Part shown: piece after piece, positions 46,789-55,657 of the stretch
Layout: each line of letters starts with the position of its first letter
Position numbering within the stretch: position 1 is the stretch's first letter
Source of the DNA: Firmicutes bacterium HGW-Firmicutes-16
GTDB lineage: Bacteria; Bacillota; Clostridia; Oscillospirales; Oscillospiraceae
DNA: 64,000 nucleotides
Assembly (NCBI GenBank): GCA_002841545.1
Contig: PGZZ01000003.1
Span: forward strand, 1 to 64,000
Reading direction: 5' to 3'
Position numbers and translations under genes: made by a program
Notes under the pieces: generated by a model
Told to the model about the DNA's origin: nothing
Seen by the model: the letters and a program-made list of their open reading frames with translations, nothing else
Database searches by the model: none

Positions 46789-48189
46789 TTAAATCGTTGG
46801 GATTGTTATGATAAAAATACTGCCCTTGTTGTGATTGGAACGCAGGGTCAGATCCCCACCGTGCGCCTCGGTAATTTTCTTAGCAATAGAAAGTCCGAGT
46901 CCGCTCCCGCCCGTTTTAAAATTGCGGGAATCATCTGCCCTCACAAATGGCTTGAAGATATCCTCCGCAATATGGGCGGGAATCCCGTATCCATCATCGA
47001 CAAAACGTATTATCGCCTGATTGTTTTGTTCCGTCATGCTCACAGAAACCGTTGTCCCTTGCGGATTATACCGCACAGCATTGTCTGCAAGGTTTTGAAT
47101 AATACGGCTAAATCGGTTTGTATCCAGCATGGCGAAGATGCTGTTTTCGGGAATATTAAATTCATACTCGAAGCCCGCGCGCTCAAGCTGCGGTACAAGC
47201 TCACCGCACATTTGCCTAAGATATTCGCATAGGTCTGTTTTTACAGGCTTTATTGAAAACTCGGGGCTGTCCATCTGAGAGAGCTCAAACAGCTCGGACA
47301 GCAACATGTTTGCTCTTTGGCTGTTTTGAAGGATGATTTGCAGATACTCCTCGCGCTCCCGCTCGGGCAGCTCCGGTTTCTTCATACAAAACTCTGCATA
47401 GCCCTGTATGCTGGACAGCGGATTTTTCAGGTCGTGGGAGATGTCAAGAATCAATCGCTTCCTGTCGTTTTCAGACTTCTTCCGTAGGGACATTTCATGC
47501 TCAATTCGGGCTGCCATGTCATTGAAGGTGTTTTGCAGCTTGGCAAATTCATTCTTCAGGCGCAGGTCTACCCGAGCCGAATAATCCCCTTCCCGTAGAA
47601 GCCTTGTACCCTCGCTCAGCTTCCGAAGGGGGACAGTAATCGCCGCCGCTGTAATCCGAGAATAGACAAAAGTGAACAGTGCAAGAAGCAAAAGGTAGAT
47701 AAGTGTGACCGTAGCAAGCACTCCACTCACTAGCGCTAAATCACCGGAAGTAGCCCCTTTATTATACACCAAAGAAAAACCCAACCTAATAGAGGTGGGG
47801 AAAGTTACAATCAGCCAGAACTCGCCTTTGGGCTGATAGAGAATATCGTAATTGTAAGGCTTCTCTCTGCTTTCTACCATAAAATCCGTAAATTCCTCGG
47901 CGTTCAGTTGGCTTTTTCCGATAGTGTCAAGCCCGCTTGAATAGACAACACGGTATGCCTTATCCACAACTTGTACACCACCGCCGTTTTTCACGACTTC
48001 GGATGAGTCAATCTGTGTATAATCCTCTTTAATAATAGCACTTGCGGGGTATCTGTTCTTGGCAAGGGTGTTTGAAATTAGTCCGTTTGCAAATGAAAGC
48101 ATGACAAACGCAAGCGCGGTCGCCAGTATCGTTAGCAGGAATACAGTCAGATAGTTGGTAAGAAATTGATTAGAGAGTTTTCTTTTCAT
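46789..48189 (-). CDS. Sensor histidine kinase
   Basis: A 466-aa membrane kinase. Two membrane segments (about residues 12-34 and 160-182) enclose an extracellular sensor domain; HAMP follows. The phosphoacceptor helix is LDISHDLKNPLSSIQGYAEF near 250, and the ATPase has NLADNAVRYNP, FVDDGYGIPAH and GGSGLGLSIAKKI. It overlaps the response regulator by four bases, so the two form a classical pair. The signal sensed is unknown; envelope stress or antimicrobial peptides are common for this layout. Confidence 0.93.
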   Translation of the reverse strand: MKRKLSNQFLTNYLTVFLLTILATALAFVMLSFANGLISNTLAKNRYPASAIIKEDYTQIDSSEVVKNGGGVQVVDKAYRVVYSSGLDTIGKSQLNAEEFTDFMVESREKPYNYDILYQPKGEFWLIVTFPTSIRLGFSLVYNKGATSGDLALVSGVLATVTLIYLLLLALFTFVYSRITAAAITVPLRKLSEGTRLLREGDYSARVDLRLKNEFAKLQNTFNDMAARIEHEMSLRKKSENDRKRLILDISHDLKNPLSSIQGYAEFCMKKPELPEREREEYLQIILQNSQRANMLLSELFELSQMDSPEFSIKPVKTDLCEYLRQMCGELVPQLERAGFEYEFNIPENSIFAMLDTNRFSRIIQNLADNAVRYNPQGTTVSVSMTEQNNQAIIRFVDDGYGIPAHIAEDIFKPFVRADDSRNFKTGGSGLGLSIAKKITEAHGGDLTLRSNHNKGSIFIITIPTI

Positions 48190-48887
48190 GTTTTTTCACC
48201 CGTGTAATGGAGTTTATAGCCGATTCCGCGAATGGTTTTTAAGTATTTGGGGTTCTGGGGGTCATCCTCAATCAGCTTTCTGATTCGGCTGATATGCACC
48301 ATCACAGTATTATCGTCAAAGTAAAACTCCTCCTCCCACACCGCGTGATAAAGCTGTCTTTTTGTGAAAATCCGCTCTGGGTTCTCTACAAAATGCAATA
48401 ACAGTTTATACTCCTTTGCGCCCAGTTCTATGGGATTTCCGGATTTGATGGCATAGCACTTTTCCTTATCTATTGTTAAATCACCGTATGTAATGATTGA
48501 GGCGTTCACTTCTTTGGGCGACAGGTACTCGTTATTGCGGCGTAGTTGTGCCCCCACGCGGGCAAGTAGCTCTGTGATTGAAAAGGGTTTTGAGAGGTAA
48601 TCGTCCGCTCCCAATCCAAGTCCAAGAACCTTATCCATATCGTCGTTTCTTGCTGTCAAAAAGATCACGGGGATTGTGCTTTTCTCCCTTATCTTCCTAA
48701 GCAGATTAAAGCCGTCCAACACCGGCATCATTACATCGAGAATCGCCAGGTGGATGGTCTGTGTTTGCAGGATGTCTAGGGCTTGCTTCCCGTTTTCCGC
48801 CGTGACAACCGTATATAAGTTTTCTTCAAGGCTGATTTTTAATAAGTTTCGGATATCGCTTTCGTCATCCGCTACCAAAATCGTCAT
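48186..48887 (-). CDS. OmpR-family response regulator
   Basis: A 233-aa regulator: receiver domain (TILVADDESDIRNLLKISL, phosphoacceptor in LDVMMPVLDG, conserved FLTARNDD and SKPF) and a winged-helix DNA-binding domain ending RIRKLIEDDPQNPKYLKTIR. ATG 48887 follows AAGGAGG at a long 13-base distance and starts exactly at the receiver; an earlier in-frame start (48935) adds unrelated residues. The four genes downstream of its kinase partner are likely targets, possibly through the palindrome at 46714. Confidence 0.93.
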   Translation of the reverse strand: MTILVADDESDIRNLLKISLEENLYTVVTAENGKQALDILQTQTIHLAILDVMMPVLDGFNLLRKIREKSTIPVIFLTARNDDMDKVLGLGLGADDYLSKPFSITELLARVGAQLRRNNEYLSPKEVNASIITYGDLTIDKEKCYAIKSGNPIELGAKEYKLLLHFVENPERIFTKRQLYHAVWEEEFYFDDNTVMVHISRIRKLIEDDPQNPKYLKTIRGIGYKLHYTGEKT

Positions 48888-49084
48888 AGCTGACGCTGCA
48901 CCTCCTTTTTCTATAAGTTTAGATTTATGAGGCATATGCCTCCACCGTCATCGGTAGCTCTTTATGATGCTGAACTGAAAAGGGCATATCTAGAGTATCC
49001 TGACGGTCGTCGGGACTATGAATTTGTGACCGAGTCGTTTTGATCTTCAGTTAACGAAGCAATTTTGGTTGGCCACAGAGAATA

Positions 49085-49738
49085 CTAACTGATCGTCGAT
49101 GACATTTCTTTAACTGTATCAGTTACACTCTCATGCCTAATGCTTTTTACATCAAAGCGCAGTAATTTAAAAGTCAACTGCAAAATGAGTCCAATGCCGA
49201 ATACAGATATAACTGTCCCAATGCCAATCTTTGCACCTAACAGCCATCCAACAAAAAGAACAGTGCCTTCTATTAAGCCTCGTATTGCGCCTATGGGTAC
49301 TTTGGGCATTCGCTTTCCCAGTGCAACCATGAGTGCATCACGGGGTCCACACCCGAGGGATGCACCAATATATAAATAGCTTGCAATAGAGATAACAACT
49401 TGTCCTATCAAAAGCATTAGTAAGCCAAGCCAAAAATTGGACATCATGGGAATAAAATTGAACAATTGAATCAGATCCACAAACGTTCCTATCAGTATGG
49501 CATTGAGAATTGTACCAAATCCAATTTTTTCTTTCAACACATAATCAATCGCAATGATTATAAATCCAGTAATAACAACGATATTTCCATACGATAAATG
49601 AGTCAGATAAGATCCACCCATGCTGAATGCTTCCCAAGGGGCTAGACCTATGTTAGCTTGTATGCTCAAAAAAATGCCGAGTGCATATAAAAACAGTCCA
49701 AATATCAATCTAATTGTTCGTTTCACATAGTTATTCAT
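49085..49738 (-). CDS. YczE/YitT-like integral membrane protein
   Basis: A 217-aa protein with five or six membrane helices, beginning RLIFGLFLYALGIFLSIQAN and including the family block IGASLGCGPRDALMVALGKR. Relatives (YczE/YyaS) are uncharacterised inner-membrane proteins; YczE affects surfactin production in Bacillus. The start at 49738 fits the family N-terminus, while an ATG at 49762 overlaps the upstream stop and may serve by coupling. It is cotranscribed with the XRE-cupin regulator upstream. Confidence 0.8.
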   Translation of the reverse strand: MNNYVKRTIRLIFGLFLYALGIFLSIQANIGLAPWEAFSMGGSYLTHLSYGNIVVITGFIIIAIDYVLKEKIGFGTILNAILIGTFVDLIQLFNFIPMMSNFWLGLLMLLIGQVVISIASYLYIGASLGCGPRDALMVALGKRMPKVPIGAIRGLIEGTVLFVGWLLGAKIGIGTVISVFGIGLILQLTFKLLRFDVKSIRHESVTDTVKEMSSTIS

Positions 49739-49754
49739 AGTAGAATACGTCTTT

Positions 49755-50303
49755 CTATTCATGAAATAGAAGCATAACAATATTTACTTCTTCATTAGTT
49801 TCATTCAAATATTTATGCTGGTAATTTGCAAGAAACTGTATTGCTTCACCTTCTTGCAAATGAAACGCTTCGTCTCCGACGTGTAAGCTAAAAACACCCT
49901 TTGTACAAATAATATATTCTCTGATGCCAGCTTCATGGCACTCGGATACACGTTCTGAATGGGGAGAAATTACATGACGGAATATTTCAAACTTTTTATT
50001 TGAATCAAATTCAAATAAAACAAATAGTTCAAATCCATCCCATGCAGAATAGTGTTTAACGGTATCATTCGTTGCAATAGATAATTGAGGCGTCTGTGTA
50101 TGCGTAAGTTGAGCGAGTGGAATATTAATCCCATCACATATTTTTTCAAGCACAGATATGGTAGGACTTTTCGTGCAACGTTCAATTTCACTCAGCATAC
50201 TTTTGCTGACTCCCGTTAAGATAGCTAGATCATCCAATGTAAGATTTCTTTCTTGCCGAACGCTTTTTATGTTTCTACTTATGGTTTCGCTTGCTGAAAT
50301 CAT
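49755..50303 (-). CDS. XRE-family regulator with cupin domain
   Basis: A 182-aa repressor-type protein: an N-terminal helix-turn-helix (LTLDDLAILTGVSKSMLSEI) and a C-terminal cupin (about residues 105-180, SECHEAGIREYIICTKGVFS). HTH-cupin regulators sense small ligands and typically control an adjacent transporter or enzyme, here the YczE-like membrane protein. ATG 50303 follows GGAGG by 6 bases. The region upstream (50379-50707) has only a hairpin and no gene. Confidence 0.88.
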   Translation of the reverse strand: MISASETISRNIKSVRQERNLTLDDLAILTGVSKSMLSEIERCTKSPTISVLEKICDGINIPLAQLTHTQTPQLSIATNDTVKHYSAWDGFELFVLFEFDSNKKFEIFRHVISPHSERVSECHEAGIREYIICTKGVFSLHVGDEAFHLQEGEAIQFLANYQHKYLNETNEEVNIVMLLFHE

Positions 50304-50551
50304 ACGCGCCTCCGTAGTGCTATGGTGGATATAATTCGTTATAGTGGAGAGACTACTATGATTTGAATTGTTTGTCAAGTGTTTCTTGCAATAACGCTCC
50401 TAATATCATGTTGATTATTAGCATATCACCCTCAGTGACCCGCCTGGGCACGTCTCACGAGATGGTTAATAAAATTCAACGTTAGGAACAGTCTCCGCTC
50501 TCACCAGTAGACAACCTCTTTGCAATAAGCAAAATTCTTGATGCACCAACA

Positions 50552-50587
50552 GAGGGCATCCTAGTTTAATGAAACCGGGATGCCCTC
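50552..50587. terminator. Isolated long hairpin
   Basis: GAGGGCATCC (50552-50561) pairs with GGATGCCCTC (50578-50587), with an inner GTTT/AAAC stem. No T run follows on either strand. It lies alone between the XRE-cupin gene and the VWA remnant and could be a weak terminator. Confidence 0.45.
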
Positions 50588-50707
50588 ACATATACTCAAG
50601 CTGGAAATATAATCTCTTTTCTTTTCTTACACCAAAAGAGCGCTTCTTCTGATGTAATGCAATGCTAAAAATCAATAACCACATTATTGTTGTAAGCGGT
50701 CCATTAC

Positions 50708-51034
50708 CTACCATCGCCTTTTATAGTCTTCGTCGATGAGTTGCTTCCACGCTGAGGATATTGGGCGGCTTGAGCACAGATTGCTTACCGTTTCACTTAC
50801 TACTTCAAAATTGTGCTGAGTGCCACGGCTGGCGTTTTCTATGTCGTCCGTCGTAAGGACAAAAATGATCTTTTCCGCTCGCTAGCTGTCGGTGGTGTGC
50901 TTCTGTGCCGTGTCAATCTTGCTAATGGTTTTCCCGATAGCGTCAAGCCTAGCTGTATAACCCCTAACATAGTCCTCGCGGTTAGTGGCTGGGGAAACCC
51001 CTTTAAGGCTTATACGGTCGCACCAACCAATCAG
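50708..51034 (-). pseudogene. Remnant of a VWA-domain protein
   Basis: A 109-codon frame with one internal TAG encodes VSPATNREDYVRGYTARLDA, IGKTISKIDTAQKHTTDS, stop, RAEKIIFVLTTDDIENASRG. This matches the core of small von Willebrand A proteins common in gut Clostridia (GCTALLDAIG...FVITTDGMENAS). The N-terminal MIDAS half is missing and no start or ribosome site is visible. A short downstream end (WKQLIDEDYKRRW) fits the usual C-terminus. Confidence 0.65.
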
Positions 51035-51092
51035 GAAAGGAAAGCATGAATCTCCATATTAATTGAACCATAACCATAACCGCAATTGTGCT

Positions 51093-51929
51093 TTATAATT
51101 TTTGTCCTACTTTACTAAGCATTGCTTCTCTATATATATAAATAAAACTGGCGCTCGTCGCGCACAAAACAAGAAGTAACACTACCGCTCCGCTTTTTGA
51201 AAAAATCAATGGTACGAATCCAAGCGATAAATTTCCCATGGTATGAAATAGTATGGAACCTAGTACGCTGCCATTGCTCTTGATATAAAGCAAGGTAATT
51301 AAAATCGAAATCATAACGGTATACAGCAAGTAACAAAAGAGCGCCGGAAGTAGTCCGAATTCAGTAAGGGCATTCTGCGTTGTACCATTTATAAAAAACA
51401 AAGGCAGATGCCATAACGACCAGACTATCCCAATCAGCACCGCCGACATTAACGGGGTAAAATTCCGCATAATCCGCTTAAGCGTAAAACCCCGCCAGCC
51501 TGCCTCTTCCCCCAGTGGCCCCATGAAAACAAGAATATATGCAAAAGCAACCGGGATAAACCATGGCTTAAACTGCAGCTGCGGCAAGCTACCGCCTGAA
51601 AGCGTAATAATTAGGAAGGAAACTGCCGAAACCCCGGGCAAAACAAGGAAAGCAAAAAACAGCCATTTTGGCTTGATGTGGTTATTCAACATGGACCTGA
51701 ACAAGGAATAGAGACCTGCTTTTCCTCCGAATACATATGCCAGAATAAAACCTAATACTGAAGGCCCGAAGCTACCGGCCTTCAAAAACAAATCGTAAGA
51801 AAAAGGAAGGAAAAGTCCATGGTTTTGTATCAGGAAAGCAGGAAGCCATAAGAGCCAGGAAACTGCAAACGTAGCTACAAAATACACCGTTAATTCCCGT
51901 TTAAATTCAAAACGAACCGGCAGCCCCAT
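51093..51929 (-). CDS. CPBP-family intramembrane metalloprotease (second copy)
   Basis: A 278-aa protein with about eight membrane helices and the three Abi/CPBP motifs: EEAGWRG, SLWHLPLFFING and LFHTMGN. The Glu pair and histidines would hold the zinc. Family members process prenylated or bacteriocin-related substrates, or give self-immunity. ATG 51929 begins two bases after the stop of the similar upstream gene, with AAGGAAAGG before it, so the two are cotranslated and probably arose by duplication. Confidence 0.88.
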   Translation of the reverse strand: MGLPVRFEFKRELTVYFVATFAVSWLLWLPAFLIQNHGLFLPFSYDLFLKAGSFGPSVLGFILAYVFGGKAGLYSLFRSMLNNHIKPKWLFFAFLVLPGVSAVSFLIITLSGGSLPQLQFKPWFIPVAFAYILVFMGPLGEEAGWRGFTLKRIMRNFTPLMSAVLIGIVWSLWHLPLFFINGTTQNALTEFGLLPALFCYLLYTVMISILITLLYIKSNGSVLGSILFHTMGNLSLGFVPLIFSKSGAVVLLLVLCATSASFIYIYREAMLSKVGQKL

Positions 51930-51930
51930 T

Positions 51931-52779
51931 TCAAACACCTTTCCTTATATAGTGGCAGTATATCATTCCCAATGCAATAACTATAAACGCTGCAGTTCTG
52001 ATCATTTCCGCCGCAGGGGTAAGCGGAATAAGCTCCCCCGTAAAGTTGATTGTAAAGTGGAACAGGATTGCCGGCAGGATGCTGCCGGTTCGTTTTGCGA
52101 TTTCCCCAATTATAACGCCGAGAGCCACTGTTGACAGAGCGAAGCATAGTACTGGTACCACCCCATGCATCAACAGAGAGTTTTGATAGGTACCATTTAT
52201 AAAAAACATTGGCAGATGCCATATTGTCCATATAAAGCCAATTCCGGCGCCGTAAAACAAAATCCCCTTATCCTTCCAGCAATCCAGCAGATATCCTCTC
52301 CAACCGATTTCCTCAGCGAAAGGACCAAAAATTAGCGTAAAGACCGCAAATGCTAAAAGTCCGGCGGGGTCATTTATATAAGCTCCAAGCGTAGACCAGT
52401 CCGGAGGCGTAGAAGTAAATAATTGATTTAAATAGGCAGACAGGACCGTTACGGCCGGAACCAGCGCGAACAGAACCGCTAACCCCTTTCCCCCCACTTT
52501 GCCCAACCCAACGATTCGGCAAAAGAAGCAGCGCTTGTATGCTATGTCGTCCGAAAGGAATACAAAGATCAGCCCTACAATGGATGGGGAAGCACCACCA
52601 AGCACATATGCGGCTTTGGTGACAGAGTTTTCGAAATCAAGCCCCAACAAGGCCGGAATAGACAGCGCGCCCCATGTCCAGAGTAATGTCACGGCAACAA
52701 ACAGGGTGGCGTGTCTTTTGCCTTTTATAAAGCACATAACACCATCAAACCTTTTATTTTCCAGATTTTCGATTGTCAA
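51931..52779 (-). CDS. CPBP-family intramembrane metalloprotease (first copy)
   Basis: A 282-aa membrane protein, like its neighbour, with EEIGWRG, TIWHLPMFFINGTYQN and LFHFTINF. TTG 52779 with GGGGAG six bases before is the probable start; an internal ATG 14 codons later is the alternative. It begins inside the end of the small membrane protein gene (26-bp overlap), again pointing to one operon under the LytTR gene. Confidence 0.88.
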   Translation of the reverse strand: MTIENLENKRFDGVMCFIKGKRHATLFVAVTLLWTWGALSIPALLGLDFENSVTKAAYVLGGASPSIVGLIFVFLSDDIAYKRCFFCRIVGLGKVGGKGLAVLFALVPAVTVLSAYLNQLFTSTPPDWSTLGAYINDPAGLLAFAVFTLIFGPFAEEIGWRGYLLDCWKDKGILFYGAGIGFIWTIWHLPMFFINGTYQNSLLMHGVVPVLCFALSTVALGVIIGEIAKRTGSILPAILFHFTINFTGELIPLTPAAEMIRTAAFIVIALGMIYCHYIRKGV

Positions 52780-52939
52780 TGATCGCTCCCCAAATAAGTC
52801 CTACTGCAGTACCTACGCCTGCCCATATAATATTGATTGAAATAATTATGCAGAATGCCGCTCCCAAGGCGGTCCCAAATATTAAACCCAGCCCAGTAAA
52901 TGAGGTCATATTAGAATTTGGCTTGTTGTTATTATTCAT
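52754..52939 (-). CDS. Small glycine-rich membrane protein
   Basis: A 61-aa protein with two hydrophobic segments (GLGLIFGTALGAAFCIIISI and WAGVGTAVGLIWGAII) and an Asn-rich N-terminus. It has the look of a bacteriocin-like or small structural membrane protein but no double-glycine leader. ATG 52939 follows AGGAG by 11 bases; an in-frame ATG at 52963 contains the ribosome site. It lies between DUF3021 and CPBP genes, so it could be a peptide substrate of the proteases; that is speculation. Confidence 0.6.
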   Translation of the reverse strand: MNNNNKPNSNMTSFTGLGLIFGTALGAAFCIIISINIIWAGVGTAVGLIWGAIIDNRKSGK

Positions 52940-52972
52940 ATAACTTAACACTCCTAATTTCATACAGAATTC

Positions 52973-53410
52973 CTATTTTTGTCTGGCCTTGTATTCCTTC
53001 AGTTTCTGATTCATGATTTTTTCGTCTTTGCTGTCACCAAGAAAATTCATTAACCAGACAATTAGATATACCGCGACAAGAAGCCCGAAGAAGGTAAGCA
53101 CAACACCGTTGTTTTCAAAAGAAAACCATTCGAAATATAAAGCGCAGCCGGTGACCGTTGATATAAGCAAAAAGAAATGAATCGTTGTCCTAATGATCAT
53201 AGATTTTTTGCTTATTGGATGCTCGGAATAATAGATAAAGTTCAATACCGACGATACGGCAGCAATAATGGCTGCCTGAGCAATAAGCTTAAACGGTAGA
53301 TATGGATTTGAATACAGTCTGATAAATATTGTACTTGCAATAATTACGCAGGTAAAAACCGATGTAAACGACATCAAAAATTTTCTGATGTAACCCAACT
53401 GTTTTTTCAT
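52973..53410 (-). CDS. DUF3021 membrane protein
   Basis: A 145-aa protein with four membrane helices and a charged C-terminal tail, of the DUF3021 type that pairs with LytTR regulators. In known systems the membrane partner restrains the LytTR regulator. Its ATG overlaps the regulator's stop by four bases (ATGA). The DUF3021-LytTR pair is found in LytTR regulatory systems controlling competence or bacteriocin immunity in streptococci. Confidence 0.82.
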   Translation of the reverse strand: MKKQLGYIRKFLMSFTSVFTCVIIASTIFIRLYSNPYLPFKLIAQAAIIAAVSSVLNFIYYSEHPISKKSMIIRTTIHFFLLISTVTGCALYFEWFSFENNGVVLTFFGLLVAVYLIVWLMNFLGDSKDEKIMNQKLKEYKARQK

Positions 53411-53859
53411 GACCTTTTCACCTTCATGCCAAGTTTTTGTTTCAGAGTCGGAACATTCTGACGAGAGATGATGATTTTTTCGCCGTTCAGCAAACGCGCC
53501 TCAAATCGGCCGTTAAAAACCGCCTGAAAGCTTGCAATTTTGGATATGTTTGCTACAACGGACTTGGAAGCCCTAAAGAAATCTGTGTCCTCGAAGCGCG
53601 ATTCGATTTCATAAAGTCGTAGAGAAGTTTCGTAGACCAGCTTTTGGGTATAAATAAAAACCTTATTGTCCACAGACTCAAAATAGTATACGTCCTCCGC
53701 ATCGATCACATGGGAGACTGTATCTTGCCTGCCGATTAACTTACCATTCACCAGACGTATGGCGGCAATTACCCTGCGCAGTGGCGAGTCAAGCTCCCTG
53801 CATCTGAGTATTACCTCGGGTTCATCATATAACAGCGACTCATCCACCGTAACCTTCAT
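53407..53859 (-). CDS. LytTR-domain transcriptional regulator
   Basis: A 150-aa regulator consisting of a short N-terminal part and a LytTR DNA-binding domain (YFESVDNKVFIYTQKLVYET ... FFRASKSVVANISKI...). It lacks a receiver domain, so activity is probably set by the DUF3021 partner rather than by phosphorylation. GGGGTGA precedes the ATG. It is first in a five-gene operon (LytTR, DUF3021, small membrane protein, two CPBP proteases) and likely autoregulates. Confidence 0.88.
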   Translation of the reverse strand: MKVTVDESLLYDEPEVILRCRELDSPLRRVIAAIRLVNGKLIGRQDTVSHVIDAEDVYYFESVDNKVFIYTQKLVYETSLRLYEIESRFEDTDFFRASKSVVANISKIASFQAVFNGRFEARLLNGEKIIISRQNVPTLKQKLGMKVKRS

Positions 53860-53888
53860 TACTTCACCCCAGTTTCATTACTGTTTAA

Positions 53889-53917
53889 AATATAGTTTAT
53901 ATTACATAGTCTTTCAA
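53889..53917 (-). promoter_or_regulatory. Promoter of the LytTR operon
   Basis: On the minus strand TTGAAA (53917-53912), 17-base spacer and TATATT (53894-53889) lie 30 bp before the LytTR start codon. It is the best promoter in the 466-bp gap 53860-54325. Confidence 0.6.
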
Positions 53918-53958
53918 TAGGTAAAATTGTAAGATGCAAATATAGCCATGTAAGGTGT

Positions 53959-54232
53959 ATAATGAGGAAGCGCTTAAAATGCTTGATTTTTATACATAGC
54001 AGTAATTTAATTGATAAATGTATATGCTCTTATTGATAAATACTTCATCATTGCTTGATCTTTTATCGGTTCCATTTGCAACCTTTTTTCGTTTATGTGA
54101 TCATCGATTCAGCCAATGGACGAAATTATTTCAGAGTAAATCTAAATATACTGAGAGCCCAGCCCCCTTCATTGCAAGCTTAACAATAGACCCTTATCGC
54201 CCATATCTCAAAAGATGAAAGCGCCTCATTAT
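53959..54232. repeat. Short inverted repeats enclosing 256 bp (possible MITE)
   Basis: ATAATGAGG (53959-53967) recurs inverted as CCTCATTAT (54224-54232), with similar GCGCTT/AAGCGC just inside each end. The enclosed sequence is AT-rich with no supported gene. No clear target-site duplication is seen, so a miniature transposable element is only a possibility. Confidence 0.35.
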
Positions 54233-54325
54233 GAAATGCGCGGTAATATTTAACGTTCTTACCACACATTGTAATATTATCTTATAATACTTAAAATCAG
54301 AAACAACGAGAAAGGTAACAAGTAT

Positions 54326-55432
54326 ATGAATTATGTATATGTTGACTGGGAAACAATGGAGAGCTTTGTTAACGATGTGTTTCGGGGCTATGGCATACCG
54401 GCAGAGGATGCGCGAATATGCACCGATGTGCTGATCGAATCAGACAGGCGCGGAATAGAGTCGCACGGAGTTAATCGTTTTAAGCCGATATATCTGGATC
54501 GGATCAAGGCAGGAATTCAAAAGCCCATTACGGAATTTGAGCTCGTCCGGCAGACGGATACAACAGCAGTCGTGGACGGGCATGATGGAATGGGACAGGT
54601 TGTTGGATATCGCAGTATGCAGCTGGCAATTAATAAAGCAAAAAAGCACGGCATGGGGATGGTAGCTGTTCGCAACTCCACGCATTATGGGATTGCCGGG
54701 TACTATGCTTCAATGGCGACAGAAGCTGGTTGCATAGGAATTACAGGTACCAATGCACGCCCCTCTATTGCACCGACGTTCGGGGTTGAAAATATGCTGG
54801 GCACGAACCCTCTGACATTCGGGTTGCCTACGGATGAAGACTTTCCGTTTTTGCTTGATTGCGCGACTTCAATAACACAGCGCGGAAAGATTGAATACTA
54901 TGCGCGTCTTGGAAAGGATACACCTGCCGGCATGGTCATCGGGCGAGACGGCAGTGCACTTACGGATTCGGAATCTATTTTAATCAGACTAAACGATGGT
55001 TCGGCCGCGCTTGCTCCGCTTGGAGGCATAGGTGATGAGCTCGCTGGCTACAAGGGATATGGCTATGCGACGGTCGTCGAGATTTTATCAGCGGCACTTC
55101 AGGCAGGCAACTATCTCAAAATGTTGACCGGTATTCATGACGGTAAGAAAGTCCCGTATCATCTGGGGCATTTCTTTATTGCGATTGATACCGAGGCGTT
55201 CATGGGGCTTGAATCGTTCAGGAAAACCGCAGGAGACATCCTGAGGCAATTGCGCGCCGCTCAGCTCGCTCCGGGCTATGACTGCATTTATACAGCCGGA
55301 GAAAAAGAGCATCTTGTATGGCTTGAACGCAAGGATAAGGGAGTACCCGTTAGCGAGGGCGTACAGAAGGAACTGATAGCCGTACGCGATGAGCTGAAGC
55401 TTTATCAGTACCGTTTCCCTTTTGAAAGGTAG
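54326..55432 (+). CDS. Malate/L-lactate/ureidoglycolate dehydrogenase family oxidoreductase
   Basis: A 368-aa NAD(P)-dependent 2-hydroxyacid dehydrogenase of the non-Rossmann Ldh family (YlbC/YiaK/ComC). Typical blocks are ESDRRGIESHGVNRF with the active-site His, RNSTHYGIAGYYA, and LGTNPLTFGLP. TATAAT at 54283-54288 may be the -10. The ATG has AAAGGTAAC upstream. It stands alone between divergent units; the hairpin at 55451-55485 terminates it. The natural substrate cannot be told from sequence. Confidence 0.9.
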   Translation: MNYVYVDWETMESFVNDVFRGYGIPAEDARICTDVLIESDRRGIESHGVNRFKPIYLDRIKAGIQKPITEFELVRQTDTTAVVDGHDGMGQVVGYRSMQLAINKAKKHGMGMVAVRNSTHYGIAGYYASMATEAGCIGITGTNARPSIAPTFGVENMLGTNPLTFGLPTDEDFPFLLDCATSITQRGKIEYYARLGKDTPAGMVIGRDGSALTDSESILIRLNDGSAALAPLGGIGDELAGYKGYGYATVVEILSAALQAGNYLKMLTGIHDGKKVPYHLGHFFIAIDTEAFMGLESFRKTAGDILRQLRAAQLAPGYDCIYTAGEKEHLVWLERKDKGVPVSEGVQKELIAVRDELKLYQYRFPFER

Positions 55433-55450
55433 ATACATGTGATAAGTAAA

Positions 55451-55485
55451 AGAAAGCGTTATCCATATTATGGATAACGCTTTCT
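55451..55485. terminator. Strong hairpin after the dehydrogenase gene
   Basis: AGAAAGCGTTATCCA (55451-55465) pairs perfectly with 55471-55485 across a five-base loop. There is no long T tract, but its position 18 bp after the stop suggests termination for the plus-strand gene. Confidence 0.7.
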
Positions 55486-55657
55486 GGCTTTATCTCAATT
55501 TTGTTAAGAGGCTCTACAAAAAACATTATATTCCCGGCACGGCGGCCGGCAACTTCCTGTTTATAAAATAGCTCATTCATGATGCCTATCAATTTAAATA
55601 TAAAAGCGGGCTACCTTCCGCTGGCTATTCAAAAAGAATTAACCCATATGCTGTATG

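Noticed and set aside
48936-49043. 35-codon frame beginning MPPPSSVALYDAELKRAYLE
   Set aside because: Looks protein-like in composition but has no ribosome site and no recognised family; may be a fragment, too weak to call.
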